Below are positions 1-8,328 of a DNA stretch of 44,320 nucleotides, one piece after another. Position 1 is the stretch's first letter; each line of letters begins with the position of its first letter. The DNA comes from Actinomycetota bacterium. GTDB taxonomy: Bacteria > Actinomycetota > Thermoleophilia > Gaiellales > F1-60-MAGs149. The notes beneath the pieces are model-generated. The model saw only the letters and a program-made list of their open reading frames with translations, was not told the origin of the DNA and made no database searches. Location: positions 1-44,320 of the forward strand of contig CANJXE010000003.1 of assembly GCA_947478745.1 (NCBI GenBank), read 5' to 3'. The position numbers and the translations under genes are program-made.

Positions 1-815
1 GCGTGCGGCAGGTACCCCTGCTCGCGAAACTCCTCGACGCTCGCCGCGCCATGGCGCTTCGACAGCCGCTTCTTGTCCGGTCCCAGGATCATGGAGAGAT
101 GCGCAGTCGTCGGGAAGGTTCCGCCGAGCGCCTCGATCAGCAGCTTCTGACGCGGTGCCGACGGCAGCAGATCCTCGCCGCGGATGACGTGGGTGATGCC
201 CATCGCCATGTCGTCGAGCGGGTTGGCGAGCTGGTAGGTCGGTGCGCCCCCGCCCCGCATCAGCACGGTGTCGCCCAGCAGGCGGTGCTCGAACGCGATG
301 CGACCGCGGACCAGGTCCTCGATCACCGTCTCGCCCTCGAGCGGCGTGCGCAGGCGGATGATCGCGGGGCGCCCCTCGCCCTCGAAGCGGCTGATCTGCT
401 CCGTCGTGAGGTCGCGATGCAGACGCGTGGGCGCGGCCGGATCATCGGTGTGACGCGCCGCAGCGCGCGCGGCCTCGAGCTCGTCGGGCGTCTGGTAGCA
501 GCGGTAGGCCAGGCCCTGCTCGAGCAGCTGGTCGACGGCAGCCTGGTAGCGCTCGGACCGCTCGCTCTGCAGGTACGGCCCGTGGGGCCCCCCGAGCCGC
601 GGCGACTCGTCGAAGTCGAGACCGAGCCAGTCGAGCGACCGCTGGATCTGCTCGATCGCGCCCTCGGCCTCGCGCTCCGTGTCCGTGTCCTCGATGCGGA
701 GGACTGCGACGCCGCCGTGGTGGCGGGCGAAGAGCCAGTTGTAGAGCGCCGTGCGCACCCCGCCGACGTGGAGGAACCCGGTGGGCGAGGGAGCGAAGCG
801 GACGCGGACAGTCAT
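1..815 (-). CDS. gltX: Glutamyl-tRNA synthetase, N-terminal part (3' end runs off the window)
   Basis: Minus-strand translation MTVRVRFAPSPTGFLHVGGVRTALYNWLFARHHGG...IRGEDLLPSAPRQ...LGPDKKRLSKRHGAASV with class I HIGH-like and KRLSK motifs. Confidence 0.95.
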   Translation of the reverse strand, partial: MTVRVRFAPSPTGFLHVGGVRTALYNWLFARHHGGVAVLRIEDTDTEREAEGAIEQIQRSLDWLGLDFDESPRLGGPHGPYLQSERSERYQAAVDQLLEQGLAYRCYQTPDELEAARAAARHTDDPAAPTRLHRDLTTEQISRFEGEGRPAIIRLRTPLEGETVIEDLVRGRIAFEHRLLGDTVLMRGGGAPTYQLANPLDDMAMGITHVIRGEDLLPSAPRQKLLIEALGGTFPTTAHLSMILGPDKKRLSKRHGAASVEEFREQGYLPH

Positions 816-926
816 GCACGGAAACGTACCGATCAACCCGGGATCGTCACGCACCAGTCCCGGCGATCAGTGCCGGGGGCGCACCCCGGCGCACGCGTCC
901 GCGAGGCCGCTTCGTATGCTGACGGG

Positions 927-1802
927 GTGATCGCAGGCGCCCACGTCTCCTCGGCCGGTGGCCTGCACAACGTGCCGGCGCGTGCCGCTGCCATCGCTGC
1001 CGATGGCGTGCAGGTCTTCATCCAGAGCGCCCGCACGTGGAAGCCCACCGCGCACCGGCCCGAGGACCTCGCCGTCCTGCGCGCGGCGCGCGAGAGCGGC
1101 CAGGTGCAGTACATCGTCTGCCACGCGATCTACTTCATCAACCTCGCCACCGACGAGCCCGCGCTGCTCGAGAAGAGCCGCGCTGCGCTCCTCAACACGA
1201 TCGACGTCGCCAATGCCATCGCGGCCGACGGGATCGTGCTGCACGTCGGCTCGCACAAGGGGCGCGGGCTCGAGGCGACGCTGCCGCAGATCGTGGCTGA
1301 GCTCAAGGTCGCGCTGGCGCACCTCGACGGACCGTGGCTCCTGCTGGAGAACTCCGCGGGCGCCGGCGGCACGATCGGCCGCGACCCGGTCGAGCTGGCG
1401 AGCATCATCAACGCCGTCGACCACCCGCGCCTCGGGCTCTGCATCGATACCTGCCACGCCTACGTCTCGGGCGTCGACGTGACCGATCCACAGCAGCTCG
1501 ACGCCCTCGTCGAGCAGCTCGACACGCTCGTCGGCATCGATCGGCTGCGCTGCCTGCACGTCAACGACGCGGCCGCAGCCTGTGGATCGAATCGCGATCG
1601 CCACGCCAACGTCGGCGAGGGCGAGATGGGCGACGGGCTCGCCCTCACCCTCTCCCACCCCCTGCTGGCCGACCTCCCGATGCTGCTGGAGACGCCCGGG
1701 CATGAGGGCAACGGGCCGGATGCGCAGGAGATCGCAACCCTGCGCGCCCTGCACGCCGCAGGCCTCAAGCGTCGTCAGGCGAAGCAGAAGCGCGCACGCT
1801 GA
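927..1802 (+). CDS. nfo: Endonuclease IV (AP endonuclease), GTG start
   Basis: VIAGAHVSSAGGLHNVPARAAAIAADGVQVF...ENSAGAGGTIG...GLCIDTCHAYVSG...LLETPGHEGNGPDAQEI. Confidence 0.93.
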   Translation: MIAGAHVSSAGGLHNVPARAAAIAADGVQVFIQSARTWKPTAHRPEDLAVLRAARESGQVQYIVCHAIYFINLATDEPALLEKSRAALLNTIDVANAIAADGIVLHVGSHKGRGLEATLPQIVAELKVALAHLDGPWLLLENSAGAGGTIGRDPVELASIINAVDHPRLGLCIDTCHAYVSGVDVTDPQQLDALVEQLDTLVGIDRLRCLHVNDAAAACGSNRDRHANVGEGEMGDGLALTLSHPLLADLPMLLETPGHEGNGPDAQEIATLRALHAAGLKRRQAKQKRAR

Positions 1803-2145
1803 TCGTGAAGGTGCCGCCCTCGGGCGGCTCGCGGAACTCCGGATTCACGCACCCGATCTCCGGCAGCCGCTGCGGATAGGCGGCCTCGACCCGGGCGGAG
1901 CAGATCGCCAGGGGCACACGCGCCGCCCGAATCGCGCCGAATGCGCGCCCGTCGGCCAGACACGACTCGAGCGCCGCCAGCTCCACCTCGGCGCGGTGCA
2001 CGCCCTCCACGCAACCGACGTAGCGACGGCCATCCTTGGCGTCGTACGCGTACAGGCGAGAACAGCCAAGGCAGGCGACCGGATCCACGACCCAGTCGCA
2101 GTAGACGCGACAGCGTCGGCAGGAGGAATCGCGATCGATCGCCAT
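1765..2145 (-). CDS. Small cysteine-rich protein (CxxC-type putative zinc-binding), unknown function
   Basis: MAIDRDSSCRRCRVYCDWVVDPVACLGCSRLYAYDAKDGRRYVGCVEGVHRAEVELAALESC...; strong G/C third-position bias in this frame. Confidence 0.7.
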   Translation of the reverse strand: MAIDRDSSCRRCRVYCDWVVDPVACLGCSRLYAYDAKDGRRYVGCVEGVHRAEVELAALESCLADGRAFGAIRAARVPLAICSARVEAAYPQRLPEIGCVNPEFREPPEGGTFTISVRASASPDDA

Positions 2146-2187
2146 GCGCCCATCGTGGCACGCCGGCAGGACCGGCGTGGCGGAGAC

Positions 2188-2571
2188 CTAGAGCAGGCCC
2201 TGGTACGCCGCGGCGTCGAGCAGCGTCTCGACCAAGCTCGGGTCGTCGAGCTTGACGCGAATCAACCAGCCCTGGTCGTACGGATCCTCGTTGACGAGCT
2301 CCGGCGACTCGACGGCCTTGTCGTTGACGGCCGTGACGGTGCCGCCCAGCGGAGCGATCACGTCGGAGACGGCCTTGACCGACTCCAGCGAGCCGTACGA
2401 GCTATCGGCGTCGACGTGCGAGCCGACCGCAGGCGGCTCGAAGTACACGACCTCGCCGAGAGCGTCCTGTGCGTGCCATGTGATCCCGAAGATCGCCTCG
2501 TCGCCGTCGGCGCGCACCCAGTCATGATCTCGGTGATAGCGCAGATCAGCGGGGTAGCTTTCCTCAGCCAT
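2188..2571 (-). CDS. gcvH: Glycine cleavage system H protein
   Basis: RYHRDHDWVRADGDEAIFGITWHAQDALGEVVYFEPPAVG...YGSLESVKAVSDVIAPLGGTV lipoyl-lysine motif. Confidence 0.95.
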   Translation of the reverse strand: MAEESYPADLRYHRDHDWVRADGDEAIFGITWHAQDALGEVVYFEPPAVGSHVDADSSYGSLESVKAVSDVIAPLGGTVTAVNDKAVESPELVNEDPYDQGWLIRVKLDDPSLVETLLDAAAYQGLL

Positions 2572-2574
2572 GGC

Positions 2575-3675
2575 TCAGGACTCCTTCTTGTAGAACGGCA
2601 GGGGAACGACCTCGGCGTCGCGCTCGCGACCGCGGATGTCGACCTGCAGCGTCGTGCCGGGAGCCGCATGCACGGGCGAGATGTAGCCCAGTCCGATGCC
2701 GCGGTCGACGCTCGGGGAGAGCGTGCCGCTGGTGATCGTGCCGATCTTCACGCCGTCCTTCAGGATCGCGTAGCCCTCGCGCGGAATCGCGCGATCCAGC
2801 AGCTGGATGCCGACGAGCTGGCGCTTGACGCCCTTGGCGACCTGCTTGTCGAGGACGGTGCTGCCGACGAACTCGCGCCCGAGGTGCACGAAGCGGCCGA
2901 GGTTGGCCTCGATCGGCGTCGTCTTCGCATCGATGTCGTGACCGTGCAGCGGGTATCCCATCTCAAGGCGCAGCGTGTCGCGCGCGCCGAGTCCGCTCGG
3001 CACGACGCCGTGCTCCCGGTGAGCCAGAATGCCGTCCCAGAGGTCGCCAGCGCGATCGGCGGCGCACATGATCTCGACGCCGATCTCGCCGGTGTACCCC
3101 GTGCGCGCGACGCGGCAGGGAACCCCGGCCACCATGCGCTCGACGATGGTGAACGGCTTGATCGTGTCCGGTGCCGGCGTCTTCTTCTGCCAGACGTCGG
3201 CGAGGAGATCCAGCGTCACGGGGCCCTGGAGCGCGATCATCGCGGTCTCGGCGCTGATATCGGTGACGACCGCGCCGCGGTGCTTGAATGCCTTCAGGTG
3301 CTCGAAATCGGCCTTGATGTTGCCTGCGTTGACGACCAGCAGCCACGTCTTGTCCGGCAGCCGGTAGACGATCAGGTCGTCGATGATGCCGCCCTTCTCG
3401 TTGAGCAGGAACGAGTACTGCGCCTGCCCCTCGTCGAGACGGTCGATGTCGCTGGCCAGCGCCTTGCGCAGCAGTCCCTCGGCACCCGAGCCCGTAACCT
3501 CGAGCTGGCCCATGTGCGAGACGTCGAAGATGCCCGCACGGGCGCGCACGGCACGGTGCTCCTCGTTGATGCCCACGTAGTAGACGGGCATCTCCCAGCC
3601 GCCGAACTCGACCATGCGGGCGCCGAGCTCCTCGTGGCGGTCGTACAGCGGGGTGCGGTTGAGGCTGCTCGTCAT
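2575..3675 (-). CDS. gcvT: Glycine cleavage system T protein (aminomethyltransferase)
   Basis: TPLYDRHEELGARMVEFGGWEMPVYY...FDVSHMGQLEV...GYTGEIGVEI; next to gcvH. Confidence 0.95.
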   Translation of the reverse strand: MTSSLNRTPLYDRHEELGARMVEFGGWEMPVYYVGINEEHRAVRARAGIFDVSHMGQLEVTGSGAEGLLRKALASDIDRLDEGQAQYSFLLNEKGGIIDDLIVYRLPDKTWLLVVNAGNIKADFEHLKAFKHRGAVVTDISAETAMIALQGPVTLDLLADVWQKKTPAPDTIKPFTIVERMVAGVPCRVARTGYTGEIGVEIMCAADRAGDLWDGILAHREHGVVPSGLGARDTLRLEMGYPLHGHDIDAKTTPIEANLGRFVHLGREFVGSTVLDKQVAKGVKRQLVGIQLLDRAIPREGYAILKDGVKIGTITSGTLSPSVDRGIGLGYISPVHAAPGTTLQVDIRGRERDAEVVPLPFYKKES

Positions 3676-3678
3676 GGT

Positions 3679-3732
3679 TCAGCGATGCGGGGGTCGGGCG
3701 TGCGCGGTGTCCCTATCGCGTACGAACTGCAT
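3679..3732 (-). CDS. Candidate 17-aa leaderless upstream ORF (MQFVRDRDTAHARPPHR) preceding gcvT
   Basis: Minus-strand TAGTAT-N7-ATG; stop TGA is followed by ACC then the gcvT ATG; no Shine-Dalgarno in front of gcvT. Confidence 0.4.
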   Translation of the reverse strand: MQFVRDRDTAHARPPHR

Positions 3733-3877
3733 TGCCGAGATACTACCGCGTTCTGTCCCTTGATGCGTGGTGCCCGTCGCAATGTCACGGTGCTGTTGCA
3801 GATCGCCCCTCGACGACACGGGATCGGATGGCGGTGTAGCCTTCAAGGGCAGTGGGCTGATCGCCCGCTCCTCGCGT

Positions 3878-4675
3878 ATGCGGATTCTCCTGCTGATCAT
3901 CACCGGCCTGGCGCTCATCGCCCCGGCCACGGCTCTCGCCCAGACGCCGCCGTTCACGCTGTTCCCGGTGATCGGGGGCGCGCACTACACCGATGACTTC
4001 GGCGATGGACGTGCGGGCGGCAGCCACGAGGGCAATGATCTGCTTGCGCCCTGCGGCACGCCGACCGTTGCCGTGGTGCCCGGCACCGTCACGCTCGACT
4101 GGGGCGATCGCTCCGGCTGGATGGTGACGCTCAAGGGCAAGAGCAGCTGGTACCGCTACATCCACATGGATGGCCGCGACGGCCCCCGCAGCGCGCTCGC
4201 GAAGGGCCTGAAGGACGGCTCGCGGGTCAAGGCCGGTCAGATCATCTCCTACGTCGGCGATACGGGCGATGCCAGCGGCGGCCCCTGCCACCTCCACTTC
4301 GAGCTGCATCGCGGCGCCAACGTCTCGTCGCCGTATGCGTACCTCCAGACGGCGACGATCATGCAGCTCGATCCGGCCGACCCGGTCAGCGCGAATGCCG
4401 TCACCCCGCAGGTCTCGCTGACGATCACGGGCGTCGTCGCCTGGACCGCGACGGTCGCCGGCGAGGGACGCCTGATCATCCGCCCCACGGGCGTTTCGTC
4501 GTCCGACGGCACGAAGCTGTCGCATGCCGGCACGATCGCGCTGCGCGCCAGCCCGTCGCTCTTCCCCGCCGCCTCCGTTGGCCGCTCCGTCACCGTCACG
4601 ACCACCGCCGTCGGGCTGACGACCGCGCTGCAGGACATCGTGCCGCTGTCGTGGACAGCGGCCACGGTCACCTGA
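3878..4675 (+). CDS. Secreted M23-family metallopeptidase-like protein
   Basis: Signal peptide MRILLLIITGLALIAPATALA; HEGNDLLAPCGTPTVAVVPGTV ... GGPCHLHFELH (HxH of M23/LytM). Confidence 0.85.
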   Translation: MRILLLIITGLALIAPATALAQTPPFTLFPVIGGAHYTDDFGDGRAGGSHEGNDLLAPCGTPTVAVVPGTVTLDWGDRSGWMVTLKGKSSWYRYIHMDGRDGPRSALAKGLKDGSRVKAGQIISYVGDTGDASGGPCHLHFELHRGANVSSPYAYLQTATIMQLDPADPVSANAVTPQVSLTITGVVAWTATVAGEGRLIIRPTGVSSSDGTKLSHAGTIALRASPSLFPAASVGRSVTVTTTAVGLTTALQDIVPLSWTAATVT

Positions 4676-4676
4676 G

Positions 4677-5321
4677 TCAGTCGATCCGCAGCGCCATGCC
4701 GATCTGGTGCCGGAGGTCCGGTAGCCAGGCGGCGTCGATCGTGTGCACCACCGGCGTCTCGCGGTAGGTCACGTCCATGCCCGCAGCCAGCAGCTCGTCG
4801 CGTGCCGATCGGCCGAACGAGACGTCGATGACCGGATCGATGCTGCCGTGCACGATCGTGACGGGCGGGCGATCGGGCGACGCCAGGTCGAGCGGATGCC
4901 GCTCGACGTGCGGGATGAAGCCCACCATCGCCAAGAGCGCGGCGGGTGGCGTCCGGTTGGCGGCGAGCGCCATCGCGTAGGCCATCACGCAACCCTGCGA
5001 GAAGCCACCGAGGACGATGCGCTCCTCGGGCACGCCGATGCGATCGGGCAGGCCGTCCAGCCAGTCATCGAGCAGCTGCACCGACGCCAGGAAGGTCGCC
5101 TGATCGGGGTGGCCGACGCGCGGCACGACGTACCAGTGCCAACCGCCGGTGCCCAGGTCGAGCGGTGCGCGGGGCGTGACGCCGACCAGGCGCTGCTCCG
5201 GGTCGAGCACCTCGATGATCGGCAGCAGGTCGTGCTCGTCGGCGCCGCGTCCATGAAAGAGCACCAGGGCGCCCTCGGGCTCGCCGCGAGACGGTCGAAT
5301 GCGCTCGACGATCCCGCTCAT
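4677..5321 (-). CDS. Phospholipase/carboxylesterase-type alpha/beta hydrolase
   Basis: ALVLFHGRGADEHDLLPI...IVLGGFSQGCVMAYAMAL (GFSQG nucleophile elbow)...IVHGSIDPVIDVSFG...VVHTID. Confidence 0.85.
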   Translation of the reverse strand: MSGIVERIRPSRGEPEGALVLFHGRGADEHDLLPIIEVLDPEQRLVGVTPRAPLDLGTGGWHWYVVPRVGHPDQATFLASVQLLDDWLDGLPDRIGVPEERIVLGGFSQGCVMAYAMALAANRTPPAALLAMVGFIPHVERHPLDLASPDRPPVTIVHGSIDPVIDVSFGRSARDELLAAGMDVTYRETPVVHTIDAAWLPDLRHQIGMALRID

Positions 5322-6229
5322 CGGTACGGCGCCCAGGGGTCGGGGATCGGGGCGAGCCGCTCCTCGAGCAGGGGGCGCAGATGCTCGTGCTGGCGCGGCA
5401 GGCACAGCGAGGCGCCGAGCGTCTCGATCGGCTCGTCGACGGCGAAGCCCGGACCGTCGGTGGCGATCTCGAACAGCACGCCGGAGGGCTCGCGGAAGTA
5501 GATCGAGCGGAAGTAGTCGCGATCCACGATCGGCGTGGCCTGCACACCGGCCTCGGCGGCGCGGCCGAGCCAGTGCACATGGTCCGTATCCGTGCTGGCC
5601 CACGCCACGTGGTGCGTCGTTCCCGCACCGCCGATCGCCGCCTCGCCGCCTGCGTGCACGAGCTCGTAGGCGGCGCCGTGGCCGGCCGCCTCGGTCCACC
5701 AGATGCCGGCGTCGTGCTCGAAGCCGAGCGACGCCAGCACGGCGGCGCTGCCCTGCGGATCGCGGGTCTGGGCCTGGACGCCGATCATCCGACGCAAGGC
5801 GACCTCGCCGGGAACGTGCGGGGCCTCGGCGTGCGGCAGGTGCGCGCTCTCGGGGACGGCGATGAGCCGCGTCACGAGGCCCTCGTGGTCCCAGACGTTG
5901 AGATGCGCCGCGCCACGCTCGGTGGTCGCGCGGCCCGCGAGGTGGCGTTCCCACCAGTCCAGCGCGTCTTCACCGGGCACGCTCCAGTCGATCCGGGTGA
6001 CCATGCCCTCGCCCGCGCGGCCGAGGCGCGCTCCCGGGTACTCGAAGAAGGTCAGCGCGGTGCCGGGCGCGCCCGTGCGGTCGCCGTAGTACAGGTGGTA
6101 CGCGCCAGGGTCATCGAAGTTGACGGTCTTCTTCACGAGCCGCAGGCCCAGCACCCCGCCGTAGAACTCGGCGTTGCGCGGACCGTCCGCGGTGATCGCC
6201 GTGACGTGATGGATGCCGTGCAGGCGCAT
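5318..6229 (-). CDS. VOC-superfamily ring-cleaving dioxygenase
   Basis: MRLHGIHHVTAITADGPRNAEFYGGVLGLRLVKKTVNFDDPGAYHLYYGD...HVAWASTDTDH...IVDRDYFRSIYFREPSGVLFEIATD. Confidence 0.88.
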   Translation of the reverse strand: MRLHGIHHVTAITADGPRNAEFYGGVLGLRLVKKTVNFDDPGAYHLYYGDRTGAPGTALTFFEYPGARLGRAGEGMVTRIDWSVPGEDALDWWERHLAGRATTERGAAHLNVWDHEGLVTRLIAVPESAHLPHAEAPHVPGEVALRRMIGVQAQTRDPQGSAAVLASLGFEHDAGIWWTEAAGHGAAYELVHAGGEAAIGGAGTTHHVAWASTDTDHVHWLGRAAEAGVQATPIVDRDYFRSIYFREPSGVLFEIATDGPGFAVDEPIETLGASLCLPRQHEHLRPLLEERLAPIPDPWAPYR

Positions 6230-6233
6230 GGGA

Positions 6234-6458
6234 CTACTGCTCGTCGTTCGGCCGGATGACACGACGGTTGTAGAGCCGCGCACCGAGCGCACCGGCACCG
6301 CTGAGGAGGGCCAGCAGCGCCGCATTCTGGTACGTGTCCGGCCACGCGATGAAGAAGTGCAGGAGCGCGAGGGCCCCGAGTCCGAAGAAGTAGCCGAAGC
6401 CGAAGGTCGCGAGATAGTCGATGATCGGGCGCTGCGTCATATCCTCAGTGTCGGGCAC
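6234..6458 (-). CDS. Small membrane protein, unknown function
   Basis: 74 aa, MPDTEDMTQRPIIDYLATFGFGYFFGLGALALLHFFIAWPDTYQNAALLALLSGAGALGARLYNRRVI; two hydrophobic segments. Confidence 0.6.
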   Translation of the reverse strand: MPDTEDMTQRPIIDYLATFGFGYFFGLGALALLHFFIAWPDTYQNAALLALLSGAGALGARLYNRRVIRPNDEQ

Positions 6459-6481
6459 CTGCCGGACGGGCGCAAACCGGA

Positions 6482-7654
6482 TCAGTCGCGTGCGGCGAGG
6501 ACGGTCTGCAGCGTCGCGATCGCGAGGTCGATCTGATCGGCGTCGATCACGAGCGGCGGGATCAGTCGCAGCGCCGACTCCGTGACGGCGTTGACCAACA
6601 CGCCGCGCTCACGCAGCGCCACGGCCACGCCTGCGGCATCGCCGGCGGCCAGCTCGACCGCGACCATCAGCCCCGCGCCGCGAACGTCGGCGACGCCGGG
6701 CACCGACCGCAGGCCGCTGGCCAGACGGTCTCCCATCCGCTGCGCGTTGCCGATGAGGTCATCGTCGGCCACCACGTCCAGCGTCGCCAGCGCGCCGGCG
6801 GCGATCGCCGGCGAGCCGCCGTACGTCGTGCCATGGTCGCCGGGCCGGAACCCGGTGGCCAGGTCGCGCGACAGGACCGCGCCGATCGGCAGACCGCTGG
6901 CCAGGCCCTTCGCCAGCGTGATCACATCGGGACGCACGCCGGACCGCTGGAACGAGAACCAGGCGCCGGTGCGGCCGATGCCCGTCTGCACCTCATCGAA
7001 GATCAGCAGCGCGCCGTGCTCGTCACACGCAGCACGCGCCGCCATGAGCAGCTCGTCGGAGATCACGTTGACGCCCCCCTCGCCCTGGATCGGCTCGATC
7101 AGGACGCCGGCGGTATCAGGTCCGATCGCGGCGCGCAGCGCCTCCACATCAGCGCGCGGTACCTGCTGGAAGCCGGCCGGGAGGGGCTCGAACGGGTCCT
7201 TCTTCGACGCTCCCCAGGTCGCGGCGAGCGCGCCCATCGTGCGGCCGTGGAACGCGCCCTCGAGGCTGACGATGTGGTGCTTCCCGTCTCCCCCGACCTC
7301 GCGCCCGTGGCGCCGGGCCAGCTTGATCGCGGCCTCGTTGGCCTCGGCCCCCGAGTTGCAGAAGAACGCACGCTGCAGGCCGCTCAGCTCGCAGAGCCGC
7401 TCGGCGAGCGCCACGGCGGGCTCGCTCCAGAAGAGGTTGGAGACGTGCCCGAGGGTCGCCGCCTGCTCCGCCAGCGCCGTGGCGGGTGCGGGATGCCCGT
7501 GTCCGAGCGTGACCACGGCGATGCCGGCGACGAGATCCAGGTAGCGGTTGCCCGCGTCGTCCCAGACCCAGCACCCCTGGCCGCGCACGAGCGTCAGGGG
7601 TCGCGGCGGGTAGTTCGTCATCATCACGTCGCCGCCGCGACGGGCGATGCTCAT
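6482..7654 (-). CDS. argD: Acetylornithine aminotransferase
   Basis: GQGCWVWDDAGNRYLDLVAGIAVVTLGH...FFCNSGAEANEAAIKLAR...LLIFDEVQTGIGRTG...ITLAKGLASGLPIGAVL; start overlaps argB stop. Confidence 0.95.
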   Translation of the reverse strand: MSIARRGGDVMMTNYPPRPLTLVRGQGCWVWDDAGNRYLDLVAGIAVVTLGHGHPAPATALAEQAATLGHVSNLFWSEPAVALAERLCELSGLQRAFFCNSGAEANEAAIKLARRHGREVGGDGKHHIVSLEGAFHGRTMGALAATWGASKKDPFEPLPAGFQQVPRADVEALRAAIGPDTAGVLIEPIQGEGGVNVISDELLMAARAACDEHGALLIFDEVQTGIGRTGAWFSFQRSGVRPDVITLAKGLASGLPIGAVLSRDLATGFRPGDHGTTYGGSPAIAAGALATLDVVADDDLIGNAQRMGDRLASGLRSVPGVADVRGAGLMVAVELAAGDAAGVAVALRERGVLVNAVTESALRLIPPLVIDADQIDLAIATLQTVLAARD

Positions 7655-8328
7655 GGCCGCACCTGCGTGCCGGCGCCGATGCGGACGCACCGCACGCCGC
7701 CGGCGAGCGCGGCATTGCAGGCCTCGAGCTTCGGGAGCATGCCGCCGCTGACGGTGGGCGGTGCGGCGGCCGAGATCGTGGCCAGCACGTTGCCCGCCTC
7801 GTCCAGCACGCCGGGAACGTCAGAGAGGAAGGCCAGCTCGTCGGCCCCGAGGGCGATGGCGATGGCCGAGGCGACGTCGTCGGCGTTGACGTTGAGCAGC
7901 CGCGGCGAGGTGCCTTCGCGACCGATCGGGGCGATCAGCGGCAGCCGATCGGCATTCCACGCCGCGCGAATCACCTCGACGTCGACGACTGCGGGCTCGC
8001 CGACCAGGCCGAGCTCGCGCCGGCGCAGGCACTGGAGGAGCTCGCCATTGCGAAAGGGCTGTGCCTCTCGGCCGAGCTCCCGCAGCTCCGCCACGAGCGC
8101 GTCGGAGACGTCGGCGAGAGCAACGCGCGCGCAGGCCAGCGTCGGCAGATCGGTGTAGCGGCGACCATCGACCCAGCGGGCCGGGATGCCACGCGTCTCC
8201 ATCAGCGCGGTGATCTGGGCGCCACCGCCATGCACCAGCACCAGCGGACGGCCGTCGGCGGCAGCGATCGCATCAGGCAGCAGCGCAAGCGCATTGCCAC
8301 CCAGCTTCGCGACGAGGGCGCCGGTCAC
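7651..8328 (-). CDS. argB: Acetylglutamate kinase (short form)
   Basis: VAKLGGNALALL...PLVLVHGGGAQI...LLNVNADDVASAIAIALGADELAFLSDVPGVLD...SGGMLPKLEACNAAL; arg operon context. Confidence 0.92.
   Translation of the reverse strand: MTGALVAKLGGNALALLPDAIAAADGRPLVLVHGGGAQITALMETRGIPARWVDGRRYTDLPTLACARVALADVSDALVAELRELGREAQPFRNGELLQCLRRRELGLVGEPAVVDVEVIRAAWNADRLPLIAPIGREGTSPRLLNVNADDVASAIAIALGADELAFLSDVPGVLDEAGNVLATISAAAPPTVSGGMLPKLEACNAALAGGVRCVRIGAGTQVRP

Noticed and set aside
3676-3877. Possible glycine riboswitch upstream of gcvT
   Set aside because: No recognisable glycine-aptamer conserved core in the short leader, and the -10-like site at 3740-3745 leaves no room for a leader aptamer.
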